Shown piece by piece: positions 43,167 through 50,126 of a stretch of DNA of 64,000 nt (within the stretch, counting starts at the first letter, position 1; each line of letters begins with the position of its first letter). The stretch lies in contig JBBDML010000022.1 in the NCBI GenBank assembly GCA_040878345.1, positions 1 to 64,000 of the forward strand, read 5' to 3'. The stretch is from ZC4RG35 sp040878345 (GTDB lineage: Bacteria > Actinomycetota > Acidimicrobiia > Spongiisociales > ZC4RG35). The position numbers were made by a program, and so were the translations under genes. The notes under the pieces were generated by a model. That model worked only from the letters and a program-made list of their open reading frames with translations. It had not been told where the DNA came from and made no database searches.

Positions 43167-43939
43167 GCGACCCTCTCGAAGTGGTCCATGAGATCCTCGT
43201 CGCCGAGCGGTTCGGCTCGGTCTTGACCTTCGTTGCCGGCCCCGAGACCGGGGCGAAGGTGGTCCTCGATGATCGAGGGTCCGTCCTGGCGGGGACGATC
43301 CCCGAGGAGATCGCCGACGACCTCATCGAGGATGCGGTGACCCTGATGACCCACGAGCAGCACAGGGCCCTCGATTACGGGGAGCGCAGTGTCTTCGTGG
43401 AGACACTTGCCCCACCGCCCGACCTGCTGATCTTCGGGGCGGTTCACATCGGGCAGGCTCTCTGCGCATTCGGGGCCCAGATGGGGTACCGGGTCACCGT
43501 CGTGGACTCCCGGTCGATGTTCGCCACCGAGGAGAGATTCCCCAATGCCCACCGGGTCTTGGTGGGTTGGCCCAGAGACCTGATGGACCAGCTCGGCTTC
43601 GACCGGCGGACCTGGGTGGTGGTCCTCTCCCACGACCCGAGACACGAGACACCACCTCTGGTGGCAGCTCTCAAGGCCGACACCCGATACATCGGGGCAA
43701 TGGGCAGCCGTCGCACCCACCAACAGAGGGTGGAGCGTCTCGGCGGGATGGGCTTCACCGCCGAGGACCTGGCCCGGATCCACTCCCCGATCGGGCTCGA
43801 CATCGGCGCCGAGACCCCCCAAGAGGTTGCGGTGTCGATCCTCGCCGAGATGACCCTGATCAGATACGGGGCCGGTTCCGGCCTCTCCCTCCACGGCCAG
43901 GAGGGCCGGGTCCACAAGCAGCGCCCCGAGGACGGCTAG
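43163..43939 (+). CDS. XdhC C-terminal Rossmann half with divergent N-terminal domain
   Basis: 258 residues. About 85 residues (EILVAERFGSVLTFVAGPETGAKVVLDDRG and so on) look like a worn XdhC N-domain; then the XdhC Rossmann domain: LLIFGAVHIGQALCAFGAQMGYRVTVVDSR, VVVLSHDPRHETPPLVAAL, YIGAMGSRRTHQQR and SPIGLDIGAETPQEVAVSILAEM. Probably forms a complex with the preceding half for CoxL cofactor maturation. Confidence 0.85.
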   Translation: MSDPLEVVHEILVAERFGSVLTFVAGPETGAKVVLDDRGSVLAGTIPEEIADDLIEDAVTLMTHEQHRALDYGERSVFVETLAPPPDLLIFGAVHIGQALCAFGAQMGYRVTVVDSRSMFATEERFPNAHRVLVGWPRDLMDQLGFDRRTWVVVLSHDPRHETPPLVAALKADTRYIGAMGSRRTHQQRVERLGGMGFTAEDLARIHSPIGLDIGAETPQEVAVSILAEMTLIRYGAGSGLSLHGQEGRVHKQRPEDG

Positions 43940-43968
43940 ACCGCCCTCACCGGGCCAAGGAGGCGGCT

Positions 43969-43974
43969 TAGTCT
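43969..43974 (+). promoter_or_regulatory. Predicted leaderless promoter -10 (TAGTCT) for upp
   Basis: TAGTCT with 6 nt before the upp ATG at 43981; no Shine-Dalgarno next to the ATG. It separates upp from the cox block. Confidence 0.45.
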
Positions 43975-43980
43975 CCGGTC

Positions 43981-44601
43981 ATGCCCGTGACCATCGTCGA
44001 CCACCCTCTGGCCGCTGACCTGCTCACCGTCCTCCGCGACCGTCACACCGAGCCTCCAGAGTTTCGCCAGACCGCCGAGCGGCTCGGCTATTTGTTGGTC
44101 GCAGAAGCGATCTCCGACATGGTCACCGACGAGGTGGAGATCGACACCCCTCTCGAGACCACGCAGGGCACCAAGCTGCATCGCCCCGTGGTGGCGGTGG
44201 CGGTGCTCCGCGCCGGCCTCGGGCTGCTGGAGTCGGTGCTCACCCTGGTCCCCGACGCCGCCATCGGGTTCGCCGGGGTGCAGCGTGACGAGGAGACCGC
44301 GGAGCCGATCGAGTACTACACGAAGTTCCCGACCCTGGACGGGGCCCGCGTCCTGATCCTCGAGCCGATGTTGGCCACCGGCGGCTCCCTGTCATGGGCG
44401 GTGGGCAAGGTCAAGGAGAACGGGGCTCGCGACGTCACCGCGGTTTGTGTGGTCGCCGCACCAGAAGGGGTCGCCCGGATGGAGGTTGACCACCCCGATG
44501 TCCGCATAGTGGCCGCCACCCTCGACCGCGGCCTCAACGCCAGCTTCTACATCACACCGGGCCTGGGTGACATGGGGGACCGCCTCTTCGGGACCTTGTG
44601 A
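43981..44601 (+). CDS. upp: Uracil phosphoribosyltransferase
   Basis: Salvages uracil to UMP with PRPP. 206 residues: VTIVDHPLAADLLTVLRDRHTEPPEFR, VVAVAVLRAGLGLLESVLTLVPDAAIGFAGVQRDEET in part, PRPP loop RVLILEPMLATGGSLSWAV (the usual first Asp is Glu) and the uracil-binding tail ATLDRGLNASFYITPGLGDMGDRLFGT. Coupled to the alkyltransferase-like gene by GTGA. With deoA-like and cdd nearby it forms a pyrimidine-salvage cluster. Confidence 0.95.
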   Translation: MPVTIVDHPLAADLLTVLRDRHTEPPEFRQTAERLGYLLVAEAISDMVTDEVEIDTPLETTQGTKLHRPVVAVAVLRAGLGLLESVLTLVPDAAIGFAGVQRDEETAEPIEYYTKFPTLDGARVLILEPMLATGGSLSWAVGKVKENGARDVTAVCVVAAPEGVARMEVDHPDVRIVAATLDRGLNASFYITPGLGDMGDRLFGTL

Positions 44602-44879
44602 CCGGGTTCGAAGACGCAGTGGTGGGGGTGATCGCCTCGCTCCAGCCCGGCGACGTGGTCACCTACGGGGAGGTCGCAGCCGAGGCCGGGTACCCGGGGG
44701 CCGCCAGGGCGGTGGGGACCGTTCTGCGCAAGTTGGACGCCGACATCCCCTGGTGGCGAGTCGTGGGGGCCGGGGGGCACATCAGGAGCCCTGACGTCGC
44801 CCGCCAGGCCCGTTTGTTGGGCGCCGACGGCGTCCTGGTGGTGAATGGCCGGGTCAGATTGGGGCCCGACCCGGAGTAG
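44598..44879 (+). CDS. Alkyltransferase-like protein (ATL), MGMT C-terminal fold without active Cys
   Basis: 93 residues: GFEDAVVGVIASLQPGDVVTYGEVAAEAGYPGAARAVGTVLRK in part, then IPWWRVVGAGGHIRSPDVARQARLLGADGV. The MGMT acceptor motif PCHRV is PWWRV (Trp52 in the Cys place, Trp53 in the His place). ATLs bind O6-alkylguanine and hand it to nucleotide-excision repair without repairing it themselves; most keep PWHR, so PWWR is a further change. GTGA overlap with upp. Confidence 0.87.
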   Translation: MTGFEDAVVGVIASLQPGDVVTYGEVAAEAGYPGAARAVGTVLRKLDADIPWWRVVGAGGHIRSPDVARQARLLGADGVLVVNGRVRLGPDPE

Positions 44880-44920
44880 CCACCGAGGAACCCACGGCCG
44901 ACCCCGTGCGTCCAATTCCC

Positions 44921-45643
44921 ATGAGACGCATTCTCCTCGTAGGCACGGCCCTCCTCCTGGGGGCGTGCACCACCCAGAGCCCCGACGGCCAACCCATCAT
45001 CAACGTCAACACGAGTGAGACACCGGTCGGTGTCTCGGTATCGGGCTCAGGTGAGGTCACCGGGGTCCCCGACACTCTCTCCGTCGATCTAGGAGTCTCG
45101 GTCCTTGGAGCCACCGTGTCCGAGGCGACGTCGAGTGCCGCCACCCGGGCCGAGGCGATGATCTCAGCGTTGGTCTCGGGGGGCGTCGATCGGGCCGACA
45201 TCACGACTGCCAACTACACAGTCGGCCCCGAATACGACTGGAGCAACGACCAACAGCGGCTGCTCGGATACAGGGTGGCCAACACCATCCGCGCCAAGAT
45301 CCGAGACATCGCCGATGCGGGGAGCATCCTCGACTCGGCGGTGGCCGCAGGTGGCGACGCAGCCCAGATCCACAACCTCTCGTTCTCCATAGAAGACGAT
45401 GCCGAGCTGGTCGAGATGGCTCGGGATGCCGCCTGGGACGAGGCCTTCAACAAGGCTGAGCAACTGGCAGGCCTCTCGGGCCAGACACTGGGCAAGGCGG
45501 TTTCGATCACCGAATCGGTCTCGTCACCACCGATCTTCTACCCGGCGGCCCGGGCGGAGGCTGCCGACGGCTCGACACCCATCGAGCCCGGTACTTCGTC
45601 GATCACCATCACGATCCAGGTGCAGTTCTCCTTGGAGGGTTGA
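44921..45643 (+). CDS. SIMPL-domain (DUF541) lipoprotein
   Basis: 240 residues. Lipoprotein signal MRRILLVGTALLLGACTTQ with lipobox LLGAC (Cys15). SIMPL domain follows: VSVSGSGEVTGVPDTLSVDLGVSVLG, RAEAMISALVSGGVDRADITTANYTVGPEYDW in part, and DEAFNKAEQLAGLSGQTLGKAVSITE. Periplasmic/cell-surface proteins of unclear role. A GTG five codons earlier is an alternative start. Confidence 0.87.
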   Translation: MRRILLVGTALLLGACTTQSPDGQPIINVNTSETPVGVSVSGSGEVTGVPDTLSVDLGVSVLGATVSEATSSAATRAEAMISALVSGGVDRADITTANYTVGPEYDWSNDQQRLLGYRVANTIRAKIRDIADAGSILDSAVAAGGDAAQIHNLSFSIEDDAELVEMARDAAWDEAFNKAEQLAGLSGQTLGKAVSITESVSSPPIFYPAARAEAADGSTPIEPGTSSITITIQVQFSLEG

Positions 45644-45684
45644 GCCCGGGCCGATCGAATGCCCAGGTGGTGGTCGGAGGCGAA

Positions 45685-45690
45685 TAGCGT
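45685..45690 (+). promoter_or_regulatory. Predicted leaderless promoter -10 (TAGCGT) for the pyrimidine phosphorylase
   Basis: TAGCGT with 7 nt before the ATG at 45698. A competing reading is GGAGG with 8 nt to the GTG at 45689, which adds three residues. Confidence 0.4.
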
Positions 45691-45697
45691 GCCGCCG

Positions 45698-46996
45698 ATG
45701 GCCTACACCGCGCTGGAGCTGATCGAGATGAAGCGCGACGGCCTCTCCCTGAGCCCCGACGCCATCGAATGGCTGATCGGCGCCTACACCCGCGACGAGG
45801 TCCCCGATTACCAGATGGCGGCGATGGCGATGGCCATCGTCCTCAACGGGCTCGACGACACCGAGCTCTCGGCATGGACCACCGCCATGCTCCACTCCGG
45901 CGAGGTCATGGACTTCTCGGATGTCAACCGGCACAAGGTTGACAAACACTCGACCGGGGGTGTAGGTGACAAGATCTCGATACCCCTGGCGCCCCTGGTG
46001 GCGGTCTGCGGAGTGGCGGTCCCCATGATGTCTGGGCGAGGTCTGGGCCACACCGGGGGCACCCTCGACAAGCTGGAGTCGATACCGGGGTTCACCACCG
46101 CCTTGAGCCCTTACCGCTTCAGGGAGATCCTGATCGAGCACGGGCTGGTGCTCGCCGGGCAGTCCGACACGATGGTCCCTGCCGACCGCAAGCTCTACGC
46201 CCTGCGTGACGCCACCGGCACCGTGCCCTCGATCCCGCTGATCTCGAGCTCGATCATGTCGAAGAAACTGGCGGAGGGGCTCGACGGGCTGGTCCTCGAC
46301 GTCAAGACCGGCTCCGGCGCATTCATGAAGGATCTCGAACGTTCCCGCGAGCTGGCCCGGACCATGGTGGGCATCGGCAACGGCCATGGCCTGGAGACGG
46401 TCGCCCTGATCACCTCGATGGAGCAACCCCTGGGCCGTGAGGTGGGCAATGCTAGCGAGATCAGGGAGTCGGTCGAGGTCTTGCGCGGTGAGGGGCCGAC
46501 CGACGTCATCGAGCTGACCCTGGCCCTCGGCGAGGTGATGCTGGAGCTCGCCGGGATCGACGGTGGCCGGGACCGGCTCCAGTCCGCAATCGACGCCGGC
46601 TCAGCCCTGGCCAAGCTGGTGGAGGTCACCATCGCCCATGGCGGTGACCCAGGGGTGCTAGAGGACACCAGCCGTCTGGCGGTGGCCCCCCACGAAGGTC
46701 GGATCACGGCCCCGGCCGACGGATACGTCAGCAGGTGCGACGCCCTGGTGGTGGGGACCGTCGCCACCCGTCTTGGTGCAGGTCGGGAACGCATGGAGGA
46801 GACGATCGACCCCGGTGTGGGAATAACCCTCGAAGCCAAGATCGGGGACCAGGTGCGCCTCGGTGAGACCCTGGCTCGGGTCAAGTACCGGGACGAGGGG
46901 AAATGGGAGGCCCACCGGGCCCAACTGGCCTCCGCATGGGCCATCGACGACGCTCCGGCCGACCCACCCCGGCTGATCATCGACCGGATCTCGTGA
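45698..46996 (+). CDS. deoA: Thymidine / pyrimidine-nucleoside phosphorylase
   Basis: Cleaves pyrimidine nucleosides with phosphate. 432 residues. Family signature KVDKHSTGGVGDKISIPLAPLVA; substrate residues in SGRGLGHTGGTLDKLESIPGF; SSSIMSKKLAEGLDGLVLDVKTGSGAFMKD; and a C-terminal biotinyl-like domain (ITAPADGYVSRCDALVVGTVA). Whether it prefers thymidine only (deoA) or also uridine (pdp) cannot be decided. Start ATG 45698 chosen from the leaderless signal; GTG 45689 is possible. Confidence 0.93.
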   Translation: MAYTALELIEMKRDGLSLSPDAIEWLIGAYTRDEVPDYQMAAMAMAIVLNGLDDTELSAWTTAMLHSGEVMDFSDVNRHKVDKHSTGGVGDKISIPLAPLVAVCGVAVPMMSGRGLGHTGGTLDKLESIPGFTTALSPYRFREILIEHGLVLAGQSDTMVPADRKLYALRDATGTVPSIPLISSSIMSKKLAEGLDGLVLDVKTGSGAFMKDLERSRELARTMVGIGNGHGLETVALITSMEQPLGREVGNASEIRESVEVLRGEGPTDVIELTLALGEVMLELAGIDGGRDRLQSAIDAGSALAKLVEVTIAHGGDPGVLEDTSRLAVAPHEGRITAPADGYVSRCDALVVGTVATRLGAGRERMEETIDPGVGITLEAKIGDQVRLGETLARVKYRDEGKWEAHRAQLASAWAIDDAPADPPRLIIDRIS

Positions 46997-47009
46997 CCGC
47001 CCACATCGT

Positions 47010-47015
47010 TAGCAT
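47010..47015 (+). promoter_or_regulatory. Candidate -10 (TAGCAT) for etfBA
   Basis: TAGCAT about 37 nt before the etfB ATG, followed by a leader with GAGGAGAG as Shine-Dalgarno. Unlike its neighbours, this unit would have a normal leader. Confidence 0.4.
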
Positions 47016-47052
47016 CGCCCGCCCCGAACACTGACACGAGGAGAGACCAGGA

Positions 47053-47811
47053 ATGAAGCTGGTGGTTTGCGTCAAGCAGATCCCGGACCCAGCCACTCCC
47101 TACCGGCTGGAGGAGGGCACCGGGTGGATGATCCGACCCGACGACCAGGTACTCGACGACACCGATCGCTACGGGGTCGAGATGGGGCTGCAGATCTCCC
47201 ATGCCACCGACGGCACGGTGACCCTGGTCAGCATGGGGCCGACCGGTAACTCACAGGGGATCCGCCAGGCGCTGGCGATGGGCGCCGACAAGGCAGTGCT
47301 GGTCGACGACCCGACCCTGCGAGGGGCGGATGCCCTGACAACCGCGCGAGTCTTGGCGGCGGCCATCGAGAGAGAGGGCTTCGACCTGGTGATAACCGGG
47401 ACGGAGTCCACCGATGGCTACGCCGGTGTGCTCCCCCAGATGCTCTCCGAGCTCCTCGATGTCCCGGCCCTCACCTATGCCACCAAGGTTGAGGCCTCGG
47501 GCGAATCGGTGACCATAAATCGTCAGACGGCGGTCGGGTTCGACGTGGTCACCAGCTCATTGCCGGCCGTCGTCTCGGTCACCGCTGGGGTTGTCGAGCC
47601 CAGATACCCGACCTTCAAGGGGATCATGGACGCCAAGAAGAAGCCGGTGGAGACACCTGCCCTGGCGGACCTCGGTAGCGGGGCGGGCGGCTCGCAGAGG
47701 GTGACCGCCATCACCCCGGCACCGGGGAGGGGTGCCGGACAGAGGATCGAGGACGACGGTCAGGCTCATCTGGCGATCATCGCCCTCCTCGAGCAGAGGA
47801 AGGTGATCTGA
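47053..47811 (+). CDS. etfB: Electron transfer flavoprotein beta subunit
   Basis: 252 residues: MKLVVCVKQIPDPATPYRLEEG, VTLVSMGPTGNSQGIRQALAMGADKAVLVDD in part, LVITGTESTDGYAGVLPQMLSELLDVP and MDAKKKPVETPALADLG (recognition-loop region). AMP/FAD-binding alpha/beta fold. Accepts electrons from acyl-CoA dehydrogenases. One-base overlap with etfA (TGATG). Confidence 0.95.
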   Translation: MKLVVCVKQIPDPATPYRLEEGTGWMIRPDDQVLDDTDRYGVEMGLQISHATDGTVTLVSMGPTGNSQGIRQALAMGADKAVLVDDPTLRGADALTTARVLAAAIEREGFDLVITGTESTDGYAGVLPQMLSELLDVPALTYATKVEASGESVTINRQTAVGFDVVTSSLPAVVSVTAGVVEPRYPTFKGIMDAKKKPVETPALADLGSGAGGSQRVTAITPAPGRGAGQRIEDDGQAHLAIIALLEQRKVI

Positions 47812-48758
47812 TGGCGGCGATCTGGGTATTCGTCGAAGGCACCGACGGTGCCCCGTCAACACTGGGCCTCGAGCTGCTCGCCAAGGCGAGGGCCCTCGGC
47901 GAGGTCACCGTGGTCTACCTGGGAGAGGCCGATGCCGAGTCGATGACCACTCTCGGAGAGCACGGAGCCACTCGGGTGCTCACCGCCGACTCCGGTGAGC
48001 GACTCCCCTCCGGGCCTGTGGCCTCCGCTCTCGCCGGCCTGGCGAAGGAGTCATCGCCCGACCTGATCCTGTTCGGCCAGGCCTACACGGATCGGGACAT
48101 CGCCGGCCGTCTCGCCGTCAGGCTGGGAGTCGGCATCCTCTCCAACGCCACCGACGTCAGGCTCAGCGAGGACGGTGTCGAGACCGACCACGAGATCTTC
48201 GGTGGCACCCAGGTGGCCACCGTGGCCATGACCGGGAGGCCTTCGATCGTCCTGGCCCGCCCCAAGTCGTTCCAGGCCGAGCCGGTAGGAGGCGCCAATC
48301 CCACCGTGGAGGCCCTCGAGTTGCCGGACACCGGTCGCTCCGAGGCCCGCGTGGTGGAGTCCCATGTCGAGGAGCGGCAGGGCCCGCAGCTGGGCGAGGC
48401 CGCGGTCGTGGTCTCCGGTGGTCGCGGCCTTGGATCGGCCGAGGCCTATCAGCTGGTTGAGCGGCTGGCCAAGCTCTTGCGAGCGGCGACTGGCGCCACC
48501 CGGGCCATAGTCGACGCCGGCTGGGTCCCCTACGCCAAGCAGGTCGGCCAGACCGGGAAGACGGTCAAACCGAATGTCTATATCGCCTGCGGGGTCTCGG
48601 GGGCCATGCAGCACCTGGTCGGGATGAAGGACGCCGGGACCATCATCGCCATCAACAAGGACCCCGACGCCCCCATCTTCTCTGTGGCCGACCTGGGTGT
48701 CGTGGGGGACGTCCACAAGGTCATCCCCAAGCTGATAGAGGCCCTGGAGAGCCGTTAG
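47811..48758 (+). CDS. etfA: Electron transfer flavoprotein alpha subunit
   Basis: 315 residues. N-terminal ETF domain (MAAIWVFVEGTDGAPSTLGLELLAKARALG), then the FAD domain: VVVSGGRGLGSAEAYQLVERLAKLLRAATGATRAIVDAGW in part, QVGQTGKTVKPNVYIACGVSGAMQHLVGM and IIAINKDPDAPIFSVADLGVVGDVHKVIPKL. Pairs with EtfB; likely links to the beta-oxidation enzymes at 24.5 and 30 kb. Confidence 0.96.
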   Translation: MAAIWVFVEGTDGAPSTLGLELLAKARALGEVTVVYLGEADAESMTTLGEHGATRVLTADSGERLPSGPVASALAGLAKESSPDLILFGQAYTDRDIAGRLAVRLGVGILSNATDVRLSEDGVETDHEIFGGTQVATVAMTGRPSIVLARPKSFQAEPVGGANPTVEALELPDTGRSEARVVESHVEERQGPQLGEAAVVVSGGRGLGSAEAYQLVERLAKLLRAATGATRAIVDAGWVPYAKQVGQTGKTVKPNVYIACGVSGAMQHLVGMKDAGTIIAINKDPDAPIFSVADLGVVGDVHKVIPKLIEALESR

Positions 48759-48762
48759 CCGA

Positions 48763-49152
48763 TCAGAGATCGAACCGATGGGGCAGCAGCTCGTCGAGGG
48801 TGTGTTGCCGGATCTCCGAGCCATCGCCGGCGGTCACCACGACGGTGTCGACGTCGAACTCGGACATGATCTGACGGCACCGACCACAGGGATAGGCGCC
48901 TTCCACGTCGTCGGCGTCGATGCAGGCCACCGCCACGGTGTCGATCTTCCGCACTCCCTGGGCCACCGCGGTGCTGATGGCGGTGGCCTCGGCACAGGAC
49001 GACGCCGGGTAGGCGGCATTCTCGACATTGGCCCCGGTAAAGGTCTCCCCGTTCGAGCCCACCACCACCGCCCCCACCCGGAAGTTGGAATAGGGCGAGT
49101 AGGAGCTAGTGGCAGCTGCCCTCGCCACCGACACCAGCTCTTCGTTTCTCAT
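48763..49152 (-). CDS. cdd: Cytidine deaminase
   Basis: 129 residues, small homotetrameric type. Zinc ligands and catalytic Glu: ASSCAEATAISTAVAQG (C-A-E) and AYPCGRCRQIMSEF (PCxxC). SYSPYSNFRVGAVVVGSNG is the N-terminal signature. Supplies uridine/deoxyuridine for the phosphorylase and Upp route. Overlaps the ftsY stop by 4 nt, so it is the last gene of smc-ftsY-cdd and converges on etfA. Confidence 0.95.
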   Translation of the reverse strand: MRNEELVSVARAAATSSYSPYSNFRVGAVVVGSNGETFTGANVENAAYPASSCAEATAISTAVAQGVRKIDTVAVACIDADDVEGAYPCGRCRQIMSEFDVDTVVVTAGDGSEIRQHTLDELLPHRFDL

Positions 49153-50123
49153 TCCTGGAGCAAGCTTGCCACAAAGCCCTCCGGGTCGAACGGCTCGAGG
49201 TCGTCGACACCCTCGCCGGTCCCCACCAGCTTGACCGGGACCCCGAGCTGGCCCTCCACCGCCACCACGATCCCACCCCGCGCCGTGCCATCCAGCTTCG
49301 CCAGGACCAAACCGGTGACCGGGATGGTGGCGGTGAACTCCCTGACCTGGGCCAGGCCGTTCTGGCCCCCAGTGGCGTCCAACACCAACAGGACCTCCCC
49401 GACACCGGCTTCACCGCCCGCCACGCGATGGACCTTGGCCAGCTCCGCCATCAGGTCTCTGCGGGAGTGGAGACGTCCTGCGGTGTCCACGATCACCACG
49501 TCGGCCCCCTTTGACCTGGCGGCGTAAAGGGCGTCGAACACGACTGAGGCAGGGTCTCCGCCCTCCATCCCCTTGACCACCGGGACCCCGATCCGATCAC
49601 CCCAGACCGCGAGTTGCTCGCCTGCCGCCGCCCGAAAGGTGTCGGCCGCGGCGAGTACCACCGACCTCCCCTCCACGGAGAGCCGGTACGCCAGCTTGGC
49701 GATGGTGGTGGTCTTGCCCGACCCATTGACCCCCATGACCAGGATCACCGCGGGGCTCCCCTCCAGGTCGAGGTCTCGGCCTCCGACCCTGAACTCGCCC
49801 AACACCGCGGAGCTCAGGGCTGTCACCGCCTCCTCGGCGGTGGACGGAGTGCGTCTTCTCACCGACTTGACGATCCGAGCAGTGGCATCGACACCGACGT
49901 CGGCCCCGAGCAGGACCTCCGCGAGACGATCCCAGGTCGAGTCGGACATCCCACTCCCCCAGAGACGCCGCAGCGTCTGACCCAGCGGCCCAGTGCCCTT
50001 GGTTGGTGTCTTCATGGCCGCGTCGACCTCACCACGCCGTCGGGCGGCCCCAACTGCGAGGAGGATGGCGACAGCCACCAGGACCACCATCAGGACGACG
50101 ATCAGAGTCGCAGACCGGCTCAC
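49149..50123 (-). CDS. ftsY: SRP receptor FtsY, membrane-anchored
   Basis: 324 residues. An N-terminal membrane helix (LIVVLMVVLVAVAILLAVGAARRR) replaces the acidic A domain; then NG domain: VILVMGVNGSGKTTTIAKLAYRL, LAAADTFRAAAGEQLAVW, VVIVDTAGRLHSRRDLMAELAKV and LAKLDGTARGGIVVAVEGQLGVPVKLVGTGEGVDDLEPFDP in part. GTPase partner of Ffh. Starts 3 nt after the smc stop. Confidence 0.95.
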   Translation of the reverse strand: MSRSATLIVVLMVVLVAVAILLAVGAARRRGEVDAAMKTPTKGTGPLGQTLRRLWGSGMSDSTWDRLAEVLLGADVGVDATARIVKSVRRRTPSTAEEAVTALSSAVLGEFRVGGRDLDLEGSPAVILVMGVNGSGKTTTIAKLAYRLSVEGRSVVLAAADTFRAAAGEQLAVWGDRIGVPVVKGMEGGDPASVVFDALYAARSKGADVVIVDTAGRLHSRRDLMAELAKVHRVAGGEAGVGEVLLVLDATGGQNGLAQVREFTATIPVTGLVLAKLDGTARGGIVVAVEGQLGVPVKLVGTGEGVDDLEPFDPEGFVASLLQE

Positions 50124-50126
50124 CGA

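Noticed and set aside
42858..43939. Sequencing frameshift in a single xdhC gene
   Set aside because: The two halves meet at a clean GTGA overlap, like many junctions in the window, and the second half has its own extra N-domain. A split gene is simpler, though read-level data would be needed to exclude an error.
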